The notes beneath the pieces were generated by a model that searched no databases, was not told where the DNA came from, and saw nothing but the letters and a program-made list of their open reading frames with translations. The position numbers and the translations under genes were made by a program. Below, piece after piece: positions 16,594 through 25,390 of a stretch of 64,000 bases of DNA. The first letter of the stretch is position 1; the number at the start of each line of letters is the position of its first letter. Source of the DNA: Streptomyces sp. NBC_01551 (GTDB lineage Bacteria; Actinomycetota; Actinomycetes; Streptomycetales; Streptomycetaceae); contig NZ_JAPEPX010000001.1 of NCBI RefSeq assembly GCF_026339935.1, forward strand, positions 4,645,501 to 4,709,500, in the 5' to 3' direction.

Positions 16594-18584
16594 GTGGTGG
16601 GTGACCCTCCGGTGGGCGGGGACGGTCGCAGAGCCGCCAGTACGTGCGCGGGCGCGCGGCCCGGCTCTAGACGCACGTAGTTGGCCCTGCCCCAGTGGTA
16701 GGTCTCGCCGGTGAGCTCGTCGCGCACCGCGAGGGACCCGTGCCAGTCGAGGCCGAGTACCGGCATGTCCAACGAGACCGTCGCCTCCTGGGTGTGGTGC
16801 GGATCGAGGTTGACGACCACCAGTACGGAATTGGCTCCCGCGTGCTTTGAATAGGCGATCACCTGGTCGTTGTCGGTCGAGTGGAAGTGGATGTCGCGCA
16901 GCTGCTGGAGCGCCGGGTTGCGGCGGCGCAGCCGGTTCAGGGAGGTGATGAGCGGGGCGATGCTGCGGCCCTCGCGCTCGGCGGCGGCCCAGTCGCGTGG
17001 CCGGAACTCGTACTTCTCGGAGTTCAGGTACTCCTCGCTGCCCTCCTTGACCGGCTCGTTCTCGCAGAGCTCGTAGCCGGCGTAGACGCCCCAGGTGGGG
17101 GAGAGGGTGGCGGCGAGCACGGCCCGCACCTCGAAGGCCGGTCGGCCCCCGTGCTGGAGGTACTCGGGCAGGATGTCGGGCGTGTTGACGAAGAAATTCG
17201 GCCGCATCACGGAGGCCGACCGGGTGTCGGCGAGCTCGGTCAGGTACTCCGTCAGCTCGGCCTTGGTGTTGCGCCAGGTGAAGTACGTGTACGACTGCTG
17301 GAAGCCGACGGCGGCGAGCGCGCGCATCATGGCGGGGCGGGTGAAGGCCTCGGCCAGGAAGATCACGTCGGGGTCGGACTTGTTGATGTCCGCGATCACC
17401 TTCTGCCAGAACACGACCGGCTTGGTGTGCGGATTGTCCACCCGGAAGATGCGGACGCCGTGGTCCATCCAGTGGCGCAGGATCCGGACCGTCTCCTCGA
17501 CGATGCCGGCCATGTCGGTGTCGAAGTGCACCGGGTAGATGTCCTGGTACTTCTTCGGCGGGTTCTCGGCGTACGCGATCGTCCCGTCGGCGCGGTGGCG
17601 GAACCACTCCGGGTGCTTCTCCACCCAGGGGTGGTCCGGGGAGCACTGGAGGGCGAAGTCGAGGGCGATCTCCAGGTGCAGCTCGCGGGCCCGGGCCACG
17701 AAGGCGTCGAAGTCCTCGATCGTGCCGAGGTCGGGGTGCACGGCGTCGTGGCCGCCCTCGGTGGAACCGATGGCCCACGGCACGCCCGGGTCCCAACTAC
17801 CGGCCGAGAGCGTGTTGTTCGGGCCCTTGCGGTAGGTGCTGCCGATGGGGTGGACCGGTGGCAGGTACACCACGTCGAAGCCCATCGCGGCGATCGCCGG
17901 CAGCCGCTCGGCGGCGGTCCGCAGCGTTCCGCTCACCGGCTCCCGGCCCGGCTCGACGACGGCCCCCTCGGAGCGGGGGAACATCTCGTACCAGGAACCG
18001 AAGAGGGCCCGCTTGCGCTCGACCAGGAGCGGCAGCGCCTTGGAGGCGGTGACCAGCTCCCGGTACGGCTTGCGCGCGAGCGCCGCCTCGACGGGGGCCG
18101 CGAGCGCGGCCGCGTACCGGACGGAGACCTCCCGGTCCTCGTCGCGCAGCGCCTCGGCGGCGGCCAGCACGTGCTGGCGGCCGTCCTTCTTCGGGATCTT
18201 CGCGGCGGCCCGGGCGTAGAGCTCGGCGCCCTCCATGAGGGTGAGGCCGACGTCGATCCCGGCCGGGATCTTGATCGCCGCGTGGGCCCGCCAGGTGGCC
18301 ACGGGGTCGCTCCACGCCTCGACGGTGTACGTCCACCTCCCCTCGGCCTCGGCGAAGACGCGGGCCCCCCACCGGTCGGTGCCGGGAGCGAGTTCGCGCA
18401 TCGGCACGGGGGGCCGGAGCCGCCCGCTGGGGTCTCGGAGCACGACATGGGCGGCTACGGCGTCGTGTCCCTCGCGGAACACGGTGGCGGAGATCTCGAA
18501 GACCTCGTCGACGACCGCCTTGGCGGGTCTGACGCCGCAGTCGACGGCGGGGCGGACGTCCAGCACGGGAATGCGACCGATCAT
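16590..18584 (-). CDS. glgE: Alpha-1,4-glucan:maltose-1-phosphate maltosyltransferase
   Basis: Extends alpha-1,4-glucan chains with maltose units from maltose 1-phosphate, releasing phosphate. The 664-residue protein has the GlgE N-terminal beta domain ([11 protein letters not shown]...), the helical insert (about 115-200) and the GH13 barrel. Asp383 in [11 protein letters not shown] is the predicted nucleophile and Glu412 in FLAEAFTRP the acid/base; [10 protein letters not shown] carries the third carboxylate. The ATG at 18584 has an AGGTGA site. An in-frame upstream extension of 75 codons is low-complexity and was rejected. First gene of the four-gene operon, divergent from glgP. Confidence 0.96.
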   Translation of the reverse strand: MIGRIPVLDVRPAVDCGVRPAKAVVDEVFEISATVFREGHDAVAAHVVLRDPSGRLRPPVPMRELAPGTDRWGARVFAEAEGRWTYTVEAWSDPVATWRAHAAIKIPAGIDVGLTLMEGAELYARAAAKIPKKDGRQHVLAAAEALRDEDREVSVRYAAALAAPVEAALARKPYRELVTASKALPLLVERKRALFGSWYEMFPRSEGAVVEPGREPVSGTLRTAAERLPAIAAMGFDVVYLPPVHPIGSTYRKGPNNTLSAGSWDPGVPWAIGSTEGGHDAVHPDLGTIEDFDAFVARARELHLEIALDFALQCSPDHPWVEKHPEWFRHRADGTIAYAENPPKKYQDIYPVHFDTDMAGIVEETVRILRHWMDHGVRIFRVDNPHTKPVVFWQKVIADINKSDPDVIFLAEAFTRPAMMRALAAVGFQQSYTYFTWRNTKAELTEYLTELADTRSASVMRPNFFVNTPDILPEYLQHGGRPAFEVRAVLAATLSPTWGVYAGYELCENEPVKEGSEEYLNSEKYEFRPRDWAAAEREGRSIAPLITSLNRLRRRNPALQQLRDIHFHSTDNDQVIAYSKHAGANSVLVVVNLDPHHTQEATVSLDMPVLGLDWHGSLAVRDELTGETYHWGRANYVRLEPGRAPAHVLAALRPSPPTGGSPTT

Positions 18585-19234
18585 GATGGGATCACCTGGG
18601 GGCAGTTCGCAGGGCTCGGTGACAACAGGCCAGCCGGAAGAGGGGCTGGTAGTGCACGCTCTGTTCGCTCTGTTTCTAGCCGCTCCGTGGACGGCTGGGC
18701 TGCGGGCATGGCCGCTCCTGTCCGCGTTCACTCGGGTGGCGGGAGAGGTACGGGTGCGGGTTTGCCGTGCGTGTACCCGGGGAGCCCTTCCCACTCTCAT
18801 GCCGCCCAATCCGGGTGCTTGGTTAACTACTCGTACGTAGTGGCACGGGCAATACCAAGGCTCCGGTCGACATCCGCCGAGGCTCCGTCAAGTCGGCCGG
18901 GACTACCCGATGTGCACCGACACAACCCCCGTCGCACCCGCCTCACCGACCCCTCGCGCCAGGCTGTTCCCGTACGTCGGACCACCGGAGTTGGCGACGA
19001 TGCCTCGTGTTGACGCTCCCGGCTGACCGGTCCGATCGACGGCTGATCCGACGGGGTGAATCCGGCCCGGTCCGACGCCGCAACGGGCGGGGGCGGGAGG
19101 GCGTCCGAAGCCGGGGGAGACGGAGGCGGGATGGTTCGGGGGCGGGGGCGGGGATAGCCTTCCGGGGGTTGATGCGCGGGTGCACAGCGTGGTGCGGCCG
19201 CTCCGATCCGTAATCCCCTGCGAAGGTGGAACAC
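18585..19234. other. 650-bp divergent control region between glgE and glgP
   Basis: I see no convincing gene here. The region must contain promoters for both the glgE operon and glgP. A 16-bp inverted repeat with ACTAC/GTAGT arms (18826-18841) is embedded in a locally AT-richer patch and is a candidate regulator site. The stretch 19040-19180 is very G-rich on the plus strand. I could not identify a confident -10/-35 pair. Confidence 0.5.
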
Positions 19235-21877
19235 GTGAAGGCTATCCGTCGATTCACCGTGCGCCCCGTCCTCCCGGAACCTCTGATGCCGCTCGCCGAT
19301 CTCGCGCGCAACCTGCGCTGGTCTTGGCATGCGGAAACCCGCGAACTCTTTCAATCCGTCGACCCCGACGGCTGGCAGGCCGCCGGTGGCGATCCCGTCC
19401 GGCTGCTCGGCGCCGTGTCCGCCGCCCGGCTGGCGGAGCTCGCCGGCGACCGGCGCTTCCTGCGCCGGCTCGCCGTCGTCACCGCCGACCTCGATGACTA
19501 CGTCAATGGCGGGAGGTGGTACCAGAGCCACGAGAACGGCGCGGAACTCCCCGCCGCGATCGCCTACTTCTCCCCCGAATTCGGTATCACCGCCGCCCTG
19601 CCCCAGTACTCCGGCGGCCTCGGGATCCTCGCCGGGGACCACCTCAAGGCCGCCAGCGACCTCGGCGTCCCCCTCATCGGCGTGGGACTGCTCTACCGGC
19701 ACGGATACTTCCGCCAGTCGCTCTCCCGCGACGGCTGGCAGCAGGAGCACTACCCCGTCCTCGACCCGAACGAGCTCCCCGTCTCCCTCCTGCGGGAGGC
19801 GGACGGCACCCCCGCCCGCGTCTCCCTGAGCCTCCCCGGCAACCGCGCGTTGCACGCGCACATCTGGCAGGCCCGCGTCGGCCGGGTCCCGCTGCTGCTC
19901 CTCGACTCCGACGTCGAGGACAACGACGCCACCGCCCGCGAGGTGACCGACCGGCTCTACGGCGGCGGCAGCGACCACCGCCTCCTCCAGGAGATGCTGC
20001 TCGGCATCGGCGGCGTGCGCGCGGTGCGGACGTACTGCGCCATGACCGGTCATCCCGCGCCCGAGGTGTTCCACACGAACGAGGGACACGCCGGCTTCCT
20101 CGGTCTCGAACGCATAAGGGAACTGGAAGGGGAGCAGGGCCTCGGCTTCGACGCCGCCGTCGAGGCCGTCCGCGCCGGAACCGTGTTCACCACGCACACC
20201 CCCGTCCCCGCCGGCATCGACCGCTTCGAGCGCTCCTTGGTCGCCCGGCACTTCGGCGAGGGCGGCGAACTCCCCGGCGTCCCCGTCGACCGGATCCTGG
20301 AACTCGGCGCCGAGTCCTACCCCGGCGGCGACCCCGGGGTGTTCAACATGGCCGTCATGGGGCTGCGCCTCGCCCAGCGCGCCAACGGGGTCTCCACCCT
20401 GCACGGGGCCGTCAGCCGGGGCATGTTCGCCGGGCTCTGGCCGGGATTCGACCCCGGCGACGTCCCCATCACCTCCGTCACCAACGGGGTGCACGCCCCG
20501 ACCTGGGTGGCCCCCGAGGTGGTCCGGCTCGGTGTGCGCCAGATCGGCCCCGGCCGCACCGAGGACGCGCTGTCCGTCGGCGGCTCCCAGCGCTGGGACG
20601 CCGTCGCCGACATCCCCGACCAGGACATCTGGGACCTGCGCCGGGTCCTGCGCGAGCAGCTGGTGCAGGAGGTCCGCGACCGGCTGCGCGCCTCCTGGCT
20701 CCAGCGCGGGGCCGCCGACGCCGAACTCGGCTGGGTGGACTCCGTACTCGACCCGGACGTCCTCACCATCGGGTTCGCCCGGCGCGTGCCCTCGTACAAG
20801 CGGCTGACGCTGATGCTGCGCGACCCCGAGCGGCTGCGCAGGCTGCTGCTGGACCCGGACCGCCCGGTGCAGATCGTCGTCGCGGGCAAGGCGCACCCGG
20901 CGGACGACGGCGGGAAGCGGCTCGTCCAGGAACTGGTCCGGTTCGCGGACGACCCGCGGGTGCGCCACCGCATCGTGTTCCTCCCCGACTACGGCATGGC
21001 GATGGCGCAGAAGCTCTACCCGGGCTGCGACGTCTGGCTGAACAACCCGCTCCGCCCGCTGGAGGCGTGTGGCACCAGCGGGATGAAGGCCGCGCTCAAC
21101 GGCTGCCTCAACCTCTCGGTGCTCGACGGCTGGTGGGACGAGTGGTTCGAGCCCGACTTCGGCTGGGCCATCCCCACCGCCGACGGCGTCGGCACGGACG
21201 AGGAGCGCCGCGACGACCTGGAGGCGAACGCCCTCTACGAGCTGATCGAGGGCCGGGTCGCCCCCCGCTTCTACGACCGGGCCGGCCGCGTCGGACTGCC
21301 CGTGCGGTGGATCGAGATGGTCCGGCGCACCCTCGTCTCGCTGGGGCCGAAGGTGCTCGCGGGGCGGATGGTACGGGAGTACGTGGAGCGGCTGTACGCC
21401 CCGGCCGCGCTCGCGCACCGGGCACTGACCCCGGACGCCGCGCGGGACCTCGCCTGGTGGAAGGGCCGGGTCCGGGCGGCCTGGCCGCGCGTCGGCGTCG
21501 AGCACGTGGAGGCGCTCGCCGCGGCTCCCGTGGGCGGCACCGCCGAACTGGGGGCCACCCTCACGCTCCGGGTGCAGGTGTCGCTGGACGCGCTGACCCC
21601 GGAGGACGTGGAGGTGCAGGCGGTCGCCGGGCGGGTGGACGCGCAGGACGTCATCCAGGGCGGACGGACCTTCCCGCTCAAGCCGTCCGCCGGGCCGGAC
21701 CTCGAAGGGCGCTGGGTGTACGAGGGCCCCCTCGCGCTGGACCGGACGGGTCCGTTCGGCTACACCGTACGGATCCTGCCCGCGCACCCGCTGCTGGCGA
21801 CCCCGGCGGAACTGGGCCTCCTCGCGAGCCCGTCCGACGGCGACGCGGGAACGGGCCCCGGGGTCCTGCTGCGGTAG
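19235..21877 (+). CDS. glgP: Alpha-glucan (glycogen/maltodextrin) phosphorylase
   Basis: Releases glucose 1-phosphate from the non-reducing ends of alpha-1,4-glucans using phosphate and pyridoxal phosphate. The 880-residue protein belongs to the archaeal/actinobacterial branch that begins with a DUF3417-like region (about 10-120). Visible features are the glucan-site segment HTNEGHAGFL, the SVTNGVHAPTW loop and the cofactor-binding GTSGMKAALNG with its lysine. I chose the GTG at 19235, which follows GAAGGTGG; a GTG three codons earlier is possible. It is divergent from glgE, so it degrades what the neighbouring operon builds. Its stop is only 10 bases from the convergent Lrp gene. Confidence 0.94.
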   Translation: MKAIRRFTVRPVLPEPLMPLADLARNLRWSWHAETRELFQSVDPDGWQAAGGDPVRLLGAVSAARLAELAGDRRFLRRLAVVTADLDDYVNGGRWYQSHENGAELPAAIAYFSPEFGITAALPQYSGGLGILAGDHLKAASDLGVPLIGVGLLYRHGYFRQSLSRDGWQQEHYPVLDPNELPVSLLREADGTPARVSLSLPGNRALHAHIWQARVGRVPLLLLDSDVEDNDATAREVTDRLYGGGSDHRLLQEMLLGIGGVRAVRTYCAMTGHPAPEVFHTNEGHAGFLGLERIRELEGEQGLGFDAAVEAVRAGTVFTTHTPVPAGIDRFERSLVARHFGEGGELPGVPVDRILELGAESYPGGDPGVFNMAVMGLRLAQRANGVSTLHGAVSRGMFAGLWPGFDPGDVPITSVTNGVHAPTWVAPEVVRLGVRQIGPGRTEDALSVGGSQRWDAVADIPDQDIWDLRRVLREQLVQEVRDRLRASWLQRGAADAELGWVDSVLDPDVLTIGFARRVPSYKRLTLMLRDPERLRRLLLDPDRPVQIVVAGKAHPADDGGKRLVQELVRFADDPRVRHRIVFLPDYGMAMAQKLYPGCDVWLNNPLRPLEACGTSGMKAALNGCLNLSVLDGWWDEWFEPDFGWAIPTADGVGTDEERRDDLEANALYELIEGRVAPRFYDRAGRVGLPVRWIEMVRRTLVSLGPKVLAGRMVREYVERLYAPAALAHRALTPDAARDLAWWKGRVRAAWPRVGVEHVEALAAAPVGGTAELGATLTLRVQVSLDALTPEDVEVQAVAGRVDAQDVIQGGRTFPLKPSAGPDLEGRWVYEGPLALDRTGPFGYTVRILPAHPLLATPAELGLLASPSDGDAGTGPGVLLR

Positions 21878-21887
21878 CCCCCGCGGG

Positions 21888-22907
21888 TCAGGAGGCGGGC
21901 GGCGGGTCGACCAGCCGCCCGTCCTCCACGAACATCCCGGCCCGCTTCACGCTGCGCAGGGTCGGGATCACCTCCACCTGCCGGACACCGGCCACCGCGC
22001 CGACGCGCTCGGTCAGGTACGTGTAGAGCGCGTCGGTGTCCCGGCACACCACCACCGCCAGCACATTGGCCGCGCCGGTCACCACCGCCGCGTACGGCAC
22101 CTCCGGATGGCCGCCGAGCGCCGCGCCCACCTCCGCCAGTTGCGCCGGGGCCGCGGTCAGCAACAGCGTCGCCTCCGCCTCGTACCCCAGCGCCGCCGGG
22201 ACGAGCTCCACGTCGAAGTAGACCGCCCCCAGCTCCCGCAGCCGGTCGAGCCGGCGGCGCGCCGTGGACTCCGAGAGCCCGGAGGCCGCCGCCAGTTCCG
22301 GGTACCCGGCCCGGCCGTCGCGGCCCAGTACGGAGAGCAGGGCCAGCTCCGCCTCGTCCAGGCCGTACCGCTCCGGCGGCGGCGGGCCCTCGGGAGCCGG
22401 CCGCTCCAGCGCCGCCGCCTGCTCCGGACGCAGGGCCTCCAGGCCGAACCAGCGGTCCGGGCCGCCCGTGAACGTCCGCAGGATGGTGTGCGCGCTGACC
22501 CCGGTCACCCGGCGGGTGCGCGGCAGCTTGTCCAGCAGCAGCACGTCGCGGTCCTGCCGGGTCCGCGCCTTCGTCATGCAGTGGATCTCCGTGCCGCCCG
22601 AGCCGAGCTTCACCCAGGCGATGTCCGGCCGCCGGGCCAGCGCCTCCGCCACCGCGAGGGCCGCGTCCGGCGCGCACTGCACCCGCAGCCACGACTCGAA
22701 GAGGCCGACCCGGCGCCCCAGCGGCAGCCCCACCACCCGCAGCAGGCCAGCGCCGCGCATGCGGCGGTAGCGCCGCACCACCGTCTGGTCGGAGACCCCC
22801 AGCACCTCGGCGAGCCGGCTGAAGGGCGCCCGGCCGTCGATCATCAGCGCCTCGATCAGCTCCCGGTCGAGGCGGTCCGGCACGAGGTCCTGCTTGGCTC
22901 CGGTCAT
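21888..22907 (-). CDS. Lrp/AsnC-family regulator with two tandem DNA-binding halves
   Basis: A 339-residue protein made of two Lrp/AsnC-like units. The first helix-turn-helix (about residues 10-60, LDRELIEALMIDGRAPFSRL) is followed by a ligand-domain-like segment. A second helix-turn-helix (about 180-230, LDEAELALLSVLGRDGRAGY) is followed by a clearer ligand-binding RAM domain. Such fused forms are common in Streptomyces. The gene is divergent from the DHA2 transporter, with 118 bases between the starts, so the likeliest target is that exporter. The ligand is unknown. It is convergent with glgP and nearly touches it. Confidence 0.88.
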   Translation of the reverse strand: MTGAKQDLVPDRLDRELIEALMIDGRAPFSRLAEVLGVSDQTVVRRYRRMRGAGLLRVVGLPLGRRVGLFESWLRVQCAPDAALAVAEALARRPDIAWVKLGSGGTEIHCMTKARTRQDRDVLLLDKLPRTRRVTGVSAHTILRTFTGGPDRWFGLEALRPEQAAALERPAPEGPPPPERYGLDEAELALLSVLGRDGRAGYPELAAASGLSESTARRRLDRLRELGAVYFDVELVPAALGYEAEATLLLTAAPAQLAEVGAALGGHPEVPYAAVVTGAANVLAVVVCRDTDALYTYLTERVGAVAGVRQVEVIPTLRSVKRAGMFVEDGRLVDPPPAS

Positions 22908-23025
22908 CGGTATCCATCATCCCAGGGGATCGTGTGACCGGAATCCGGCGGACCCCGGCCTCCGGCTGAAGGAACCGCCCGCCCGCCTGTCACCGTGGCG
23001 CCTTCGAACGACGAAGGAGAAACCC

Positions 23026-24585
23026 ATGCGCAAGTGGCTGCCGCTGACCGCGGTCTGCCTCGGGGCGTTCATGCTGCTGGTCGACGTCACGATCGTCACC
23101 GTCGCACTGCCCGACATGGCAGCCGACATGCACAGCGCGTTCGCCGGCCTCCAGTGGGTGATGGACGTCTACGCCCTGGCCCTCGCCGCGCTGCTGCTCG
23201 GCGCCGGCGCGCTGGCCGACCGGATCGGCCGCCGCCGCGTCTACCTCGGCGGCCTCGCCCTGTTCGCCGTCGCCTCGCTCGCCTGCGGGCTGGCCACCGG
23301 GCCCGGTCAGCTGATCGCCTTCCGCGCCCTCCAGGGCGTCGGCGGCGCGGCCATGTTCGCCACCACCATGGCCCTGCTCAGCGCGGCCTACCAGGGGCGC
23401 GACCGGGGCGTCGCCTTCGGCGTCTGGGGCGCGGTCAACGGCGCGGCCGCGGCCGCCGGGCCGATCATCGGGGGCGTCCTCACCGAGCAGTTCGGCTGGC
23501 GCTGGATCTTCTTCATCAACCTGCCGGTCTCCGCGCTCGCGGTGTACGTCACCCTCCGCGCGGTCGGCGAGTCCCGTGACCCGCGCGCCAAGGGGCTGGA
23601 CCTGACGGGCATGGCCACCTTCACGGCCGGCGCCGCCACCCTGACGTACGCGCTGATCCGGGGCGGCGAGGACGGCTGGACCTCGGGCGTCACCCTCGGG
23701 CTGTTCGGGCTCGCGGCCCTCGCCTTCGCCGCCTTCGTGGCGGCCGAACTGCGCGGCGCCCACCCGATGCTGGACCTGTCGCTGCTGCGCTCCCCGGCCT
23801 TCACCGGCATCATGGCGGGCGCGCTGCTGCTCTCCGGCGCGGCCTTCTCGTACCTCATGTACACCTCGCTGTGGCTCCAGTCGGCCGAGGGCCTGGGGCC
23901 GGTCGGCGCGGGGCTGGTGCTGGTGCCGCTGAGCCTCGCCTCGTTCGCGGTCTCCGCCGCGGCCGGCCGGCGGCTGCACGGGCTGCCGGCCCGGCTCACC
24001 GTGGGCGGCGGGCTGCTGCTGATCGGCGTCGGGGCGCTGCTCCAGGCGCTGCTGCTGGACGCGGGCGACGGCTGGCCGGCGCTGGTGCCGGGGCTGGTCG
24101 TGACCGGTGTCGGCGTGGGCGCGGCGACGCCGGCGCTGGCCGCGGCCGCGATGGCGGCGGTGGCTCCGGCCCGGGCGGGCATGGCGGGCGGGGCGCTCAA
24201 CACCGCGCGGCAGCTGGGCAACGCGCTGGGGATCGCGGTCCTGGGCGCCGTCTTCCACGCGGGGTTGCGGTCCGGCCTCGGCGGCGGCGGGGCGCGGGAG
24301 ACGGCGGAGACGGCCGAGGCCCTGGCCTCCGGCCAGGCGGGCCGGCTGATCGGCGCGGCCCCGACGGGTCCGGCGCGGGAGTCGACGGCCCACCTGGTGG
24401 ACCTGGCCTTCGCGAGCGGCCTGCGGGAGACCTTCGCGGTCGCCGGCGCGATGGGCCTCCTGGGCGCGCTCCTGGTCCTGCTCCTCGTCCGCACGCCGCG
24501 CGCGGCGGCCGCACCCCCGACCGCCCTCCCGGCAACCCGCCCGACCCCCACCACGCCGGCGCCGGCCCGGACGGAAGCGAGCTGA
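23026..24585 (+). CDS. DHA2-type major facilitator drug exporter (14 TM)
   Basis: A 519-residue membrane transporter with about 14 hydrophobic helices. It carries the motif-C-like LLVDVTIVTVALPDM segment in helix 1, the QWVMDVYALALAALLL segment in helix 2 and the loop GALADRIGRRRVYLGG (motif A). This pattern is typical of proton-driven multidrug or metabolite efflux pumps of the EmrB/QacA group. I chose the ATG at 23026 because AAGGAGA lies just upstream; the longer reading frame adds 44 non-conserved residues. The divergent Lrp regulator probably controls it. The substrate is unknown. A duplicated 27-bp repeat follows the stop codon. Confidence 0.92.
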   Translation: MRKWLPLTAVCLGAFMLLVDVTIVTVALPDMAADMHSAFAGLQWVMDVYALALAALLLGAGALADRIGRRRVYLGGLALFAVASLACGLATGPGQLIAFRALQGVGGAAMFATTMALLSAAYQGRDRGVAFGVWGAVNGAAAAAGPIIGGVLTEQFGWRWIFFINLPVSALAVYVTLRAVGESRDPRAKGLDLTGMATFTAGAATLTYALIRGGEDGWTSGVTLGLFGLAALAFAAFVAAELRGAHPMLDLSLLRSPAFTGIMAGALLLSGAAFSYLMYTSLWLQSAEGLGPVGAGLVLVPLSLASFAVSAAAGRRLHGLPARLTVGGGLLLIGVGALLQALLLDAGDGWPALVPGLVVTGVGVGAATPALAAAAMAAVAPARAGMAGGALNTARQLGNALGIAVLGAVFHAGLRSGLGGGGARETAETAEALASGQAGRLIGAAPTGPARESTAHLVDLAFASGLRETFAVAGAMGLLGALLVLLLVRTPRAAAAPPTALPATRPTPTTPAPARTEAS

Positions 24586-24592
24586 CCAAAGG

Positions 24593-24652
24593 CCCCGACC
24601 GCGGGCGCGGCCGGGCCGGGAAGGACCCCGACCGCGGGCGCGGCCGGGCCGG
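24593..24652. repeat. 27-bp exact direct repeat downstream of the DHA2 transporter
   Basis: Two identical 27-bp copies (24593-24619 and 24626-24652) lie with a 33-bp period just after the transporter stop codon. Each begins CCCCGACCGCGGGCGC and can fold into a GC-rich hairpin, so the pair may act as a doubled terminator produced by tandem duplication. Confidence 0.7.
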
Positions 24653-24795
24653 ACGGCCGGTAGGAGCGGCCCTCACGGGTGAACCTTCGAACACGCTGAG
24701 CCCGATGAATCGTTTCAGCAGGCGCGTCCGCTCCTACGCTTCCCGCGGATGCCACCGGACCGGCATCCGCGGAACCCGAGAAACGGACTCCCCAC

Positions 24796-25281
24796 ATGCG
24801 TGTTCGCACCACCGCCGCCGCGCTCCTCGGCGCCCTCGCGATCGTCCTGCCCACCGCCGGCCCGTCGCTGGCCACCGACCACGACGGCCGCGACGGCCGC
24901 ACCCTCGGCGAGCTGCACTACCGGTTCGTCGACGAGAACGGCTACGAGCGCCAGGCGCAGCTGCAGCCCGCCGACAACGACACCTGCTACCGGCTGACGC
25001 ACACGTCGGAGAGCGACCCGGCCTACCAGGTGCGCAACGAGACCCGCTCCCTCGCGATCCTCTTCGACAACGCCACCTGCAGCGGCCGGGAAGTCGAGAC
25101 GCTCGCCCCGGGCCAGCGCTCGCGCGGGAACCTGGAGGTCGCCTCCGTCCTCTTCGTCCCGACCGAGGACGACGAGTACCACGGCCGCCCGGACAACCAG
25201 GGCGGCGGGAACGGCAACTGGCAGCACGACGCGGACGAGGAAGAGGACCTCATGCGGACCGTCCTGCGCTCCATCGGCTGA
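24796..25281 (+). CDS. Small secreted protein, unknown function
   Basis: A 161-residue protein with a clear signal peptide (about residues 1-26, cleavage near SLA-TD). The mature part is acidic, ends in an Asp/Glu-rich stretch and contains two cysteines (in DTCYRL and ATCSGR) that could form a disulfide. I recognise no domain. No good ribosome binding site precedes the ATG, so the message may have a short or no leader. It stands alone between a repeat and a terminator. Confidence 0.7.
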   Translation: MRVRTTAAALLGALAIVLPTAGPSLATDHDGRDGRTLGELHYRFVDENGYERQAQLQPADNDTCYRLTHTSESDPAYQVRNETRSLAILFDNATCSGREVETLAPGQRSRGNLEVASVLFVPTEDDEYHGRPDNQGGGNGNWQHDADEEEDLMRTVLRSIG

Positions 25282-25308
25282 CCGGCAGGCACCCGCGGTC
25301 AATGGAAC

Positions 25309-25346
25309 AGGGCCGCCCGGGGAGGTTTCCTCCCGGGCGGCCCCGT
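25309..25346. terminator. Bidirectional terminator hairpin
   Basis: A 15-bp GC-rich stem with one bulged G and a TTT loop (arm beginning GGGCCGCCCGGG at 25310). It lies between the stop of the small secreted protein gene (25281) and the stop of the convergent metallopeptidase gene (25391). Confidence 0.8.
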
Positions 25347-25390
25347 GCTTTCAGCGGTTCAGCCGTGGTTCACGTCCTGCCCCGGTGGGG

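Noticed and set aside
18600..18840. N-terminal extension of GlgE and overlapping plus-strand frames in the glgE-glgP gap
   Set aside because: Low-complexity basic sequence with no family similarity, and the ATG at 18584 has a good ribosome binding site at the expected GlgE N-terminus.
24593..24652. CRISPR-like array
   Set aside because: Only two repeat copies with a 6-base gap; no spacers of proper length and no cas genes in the window.
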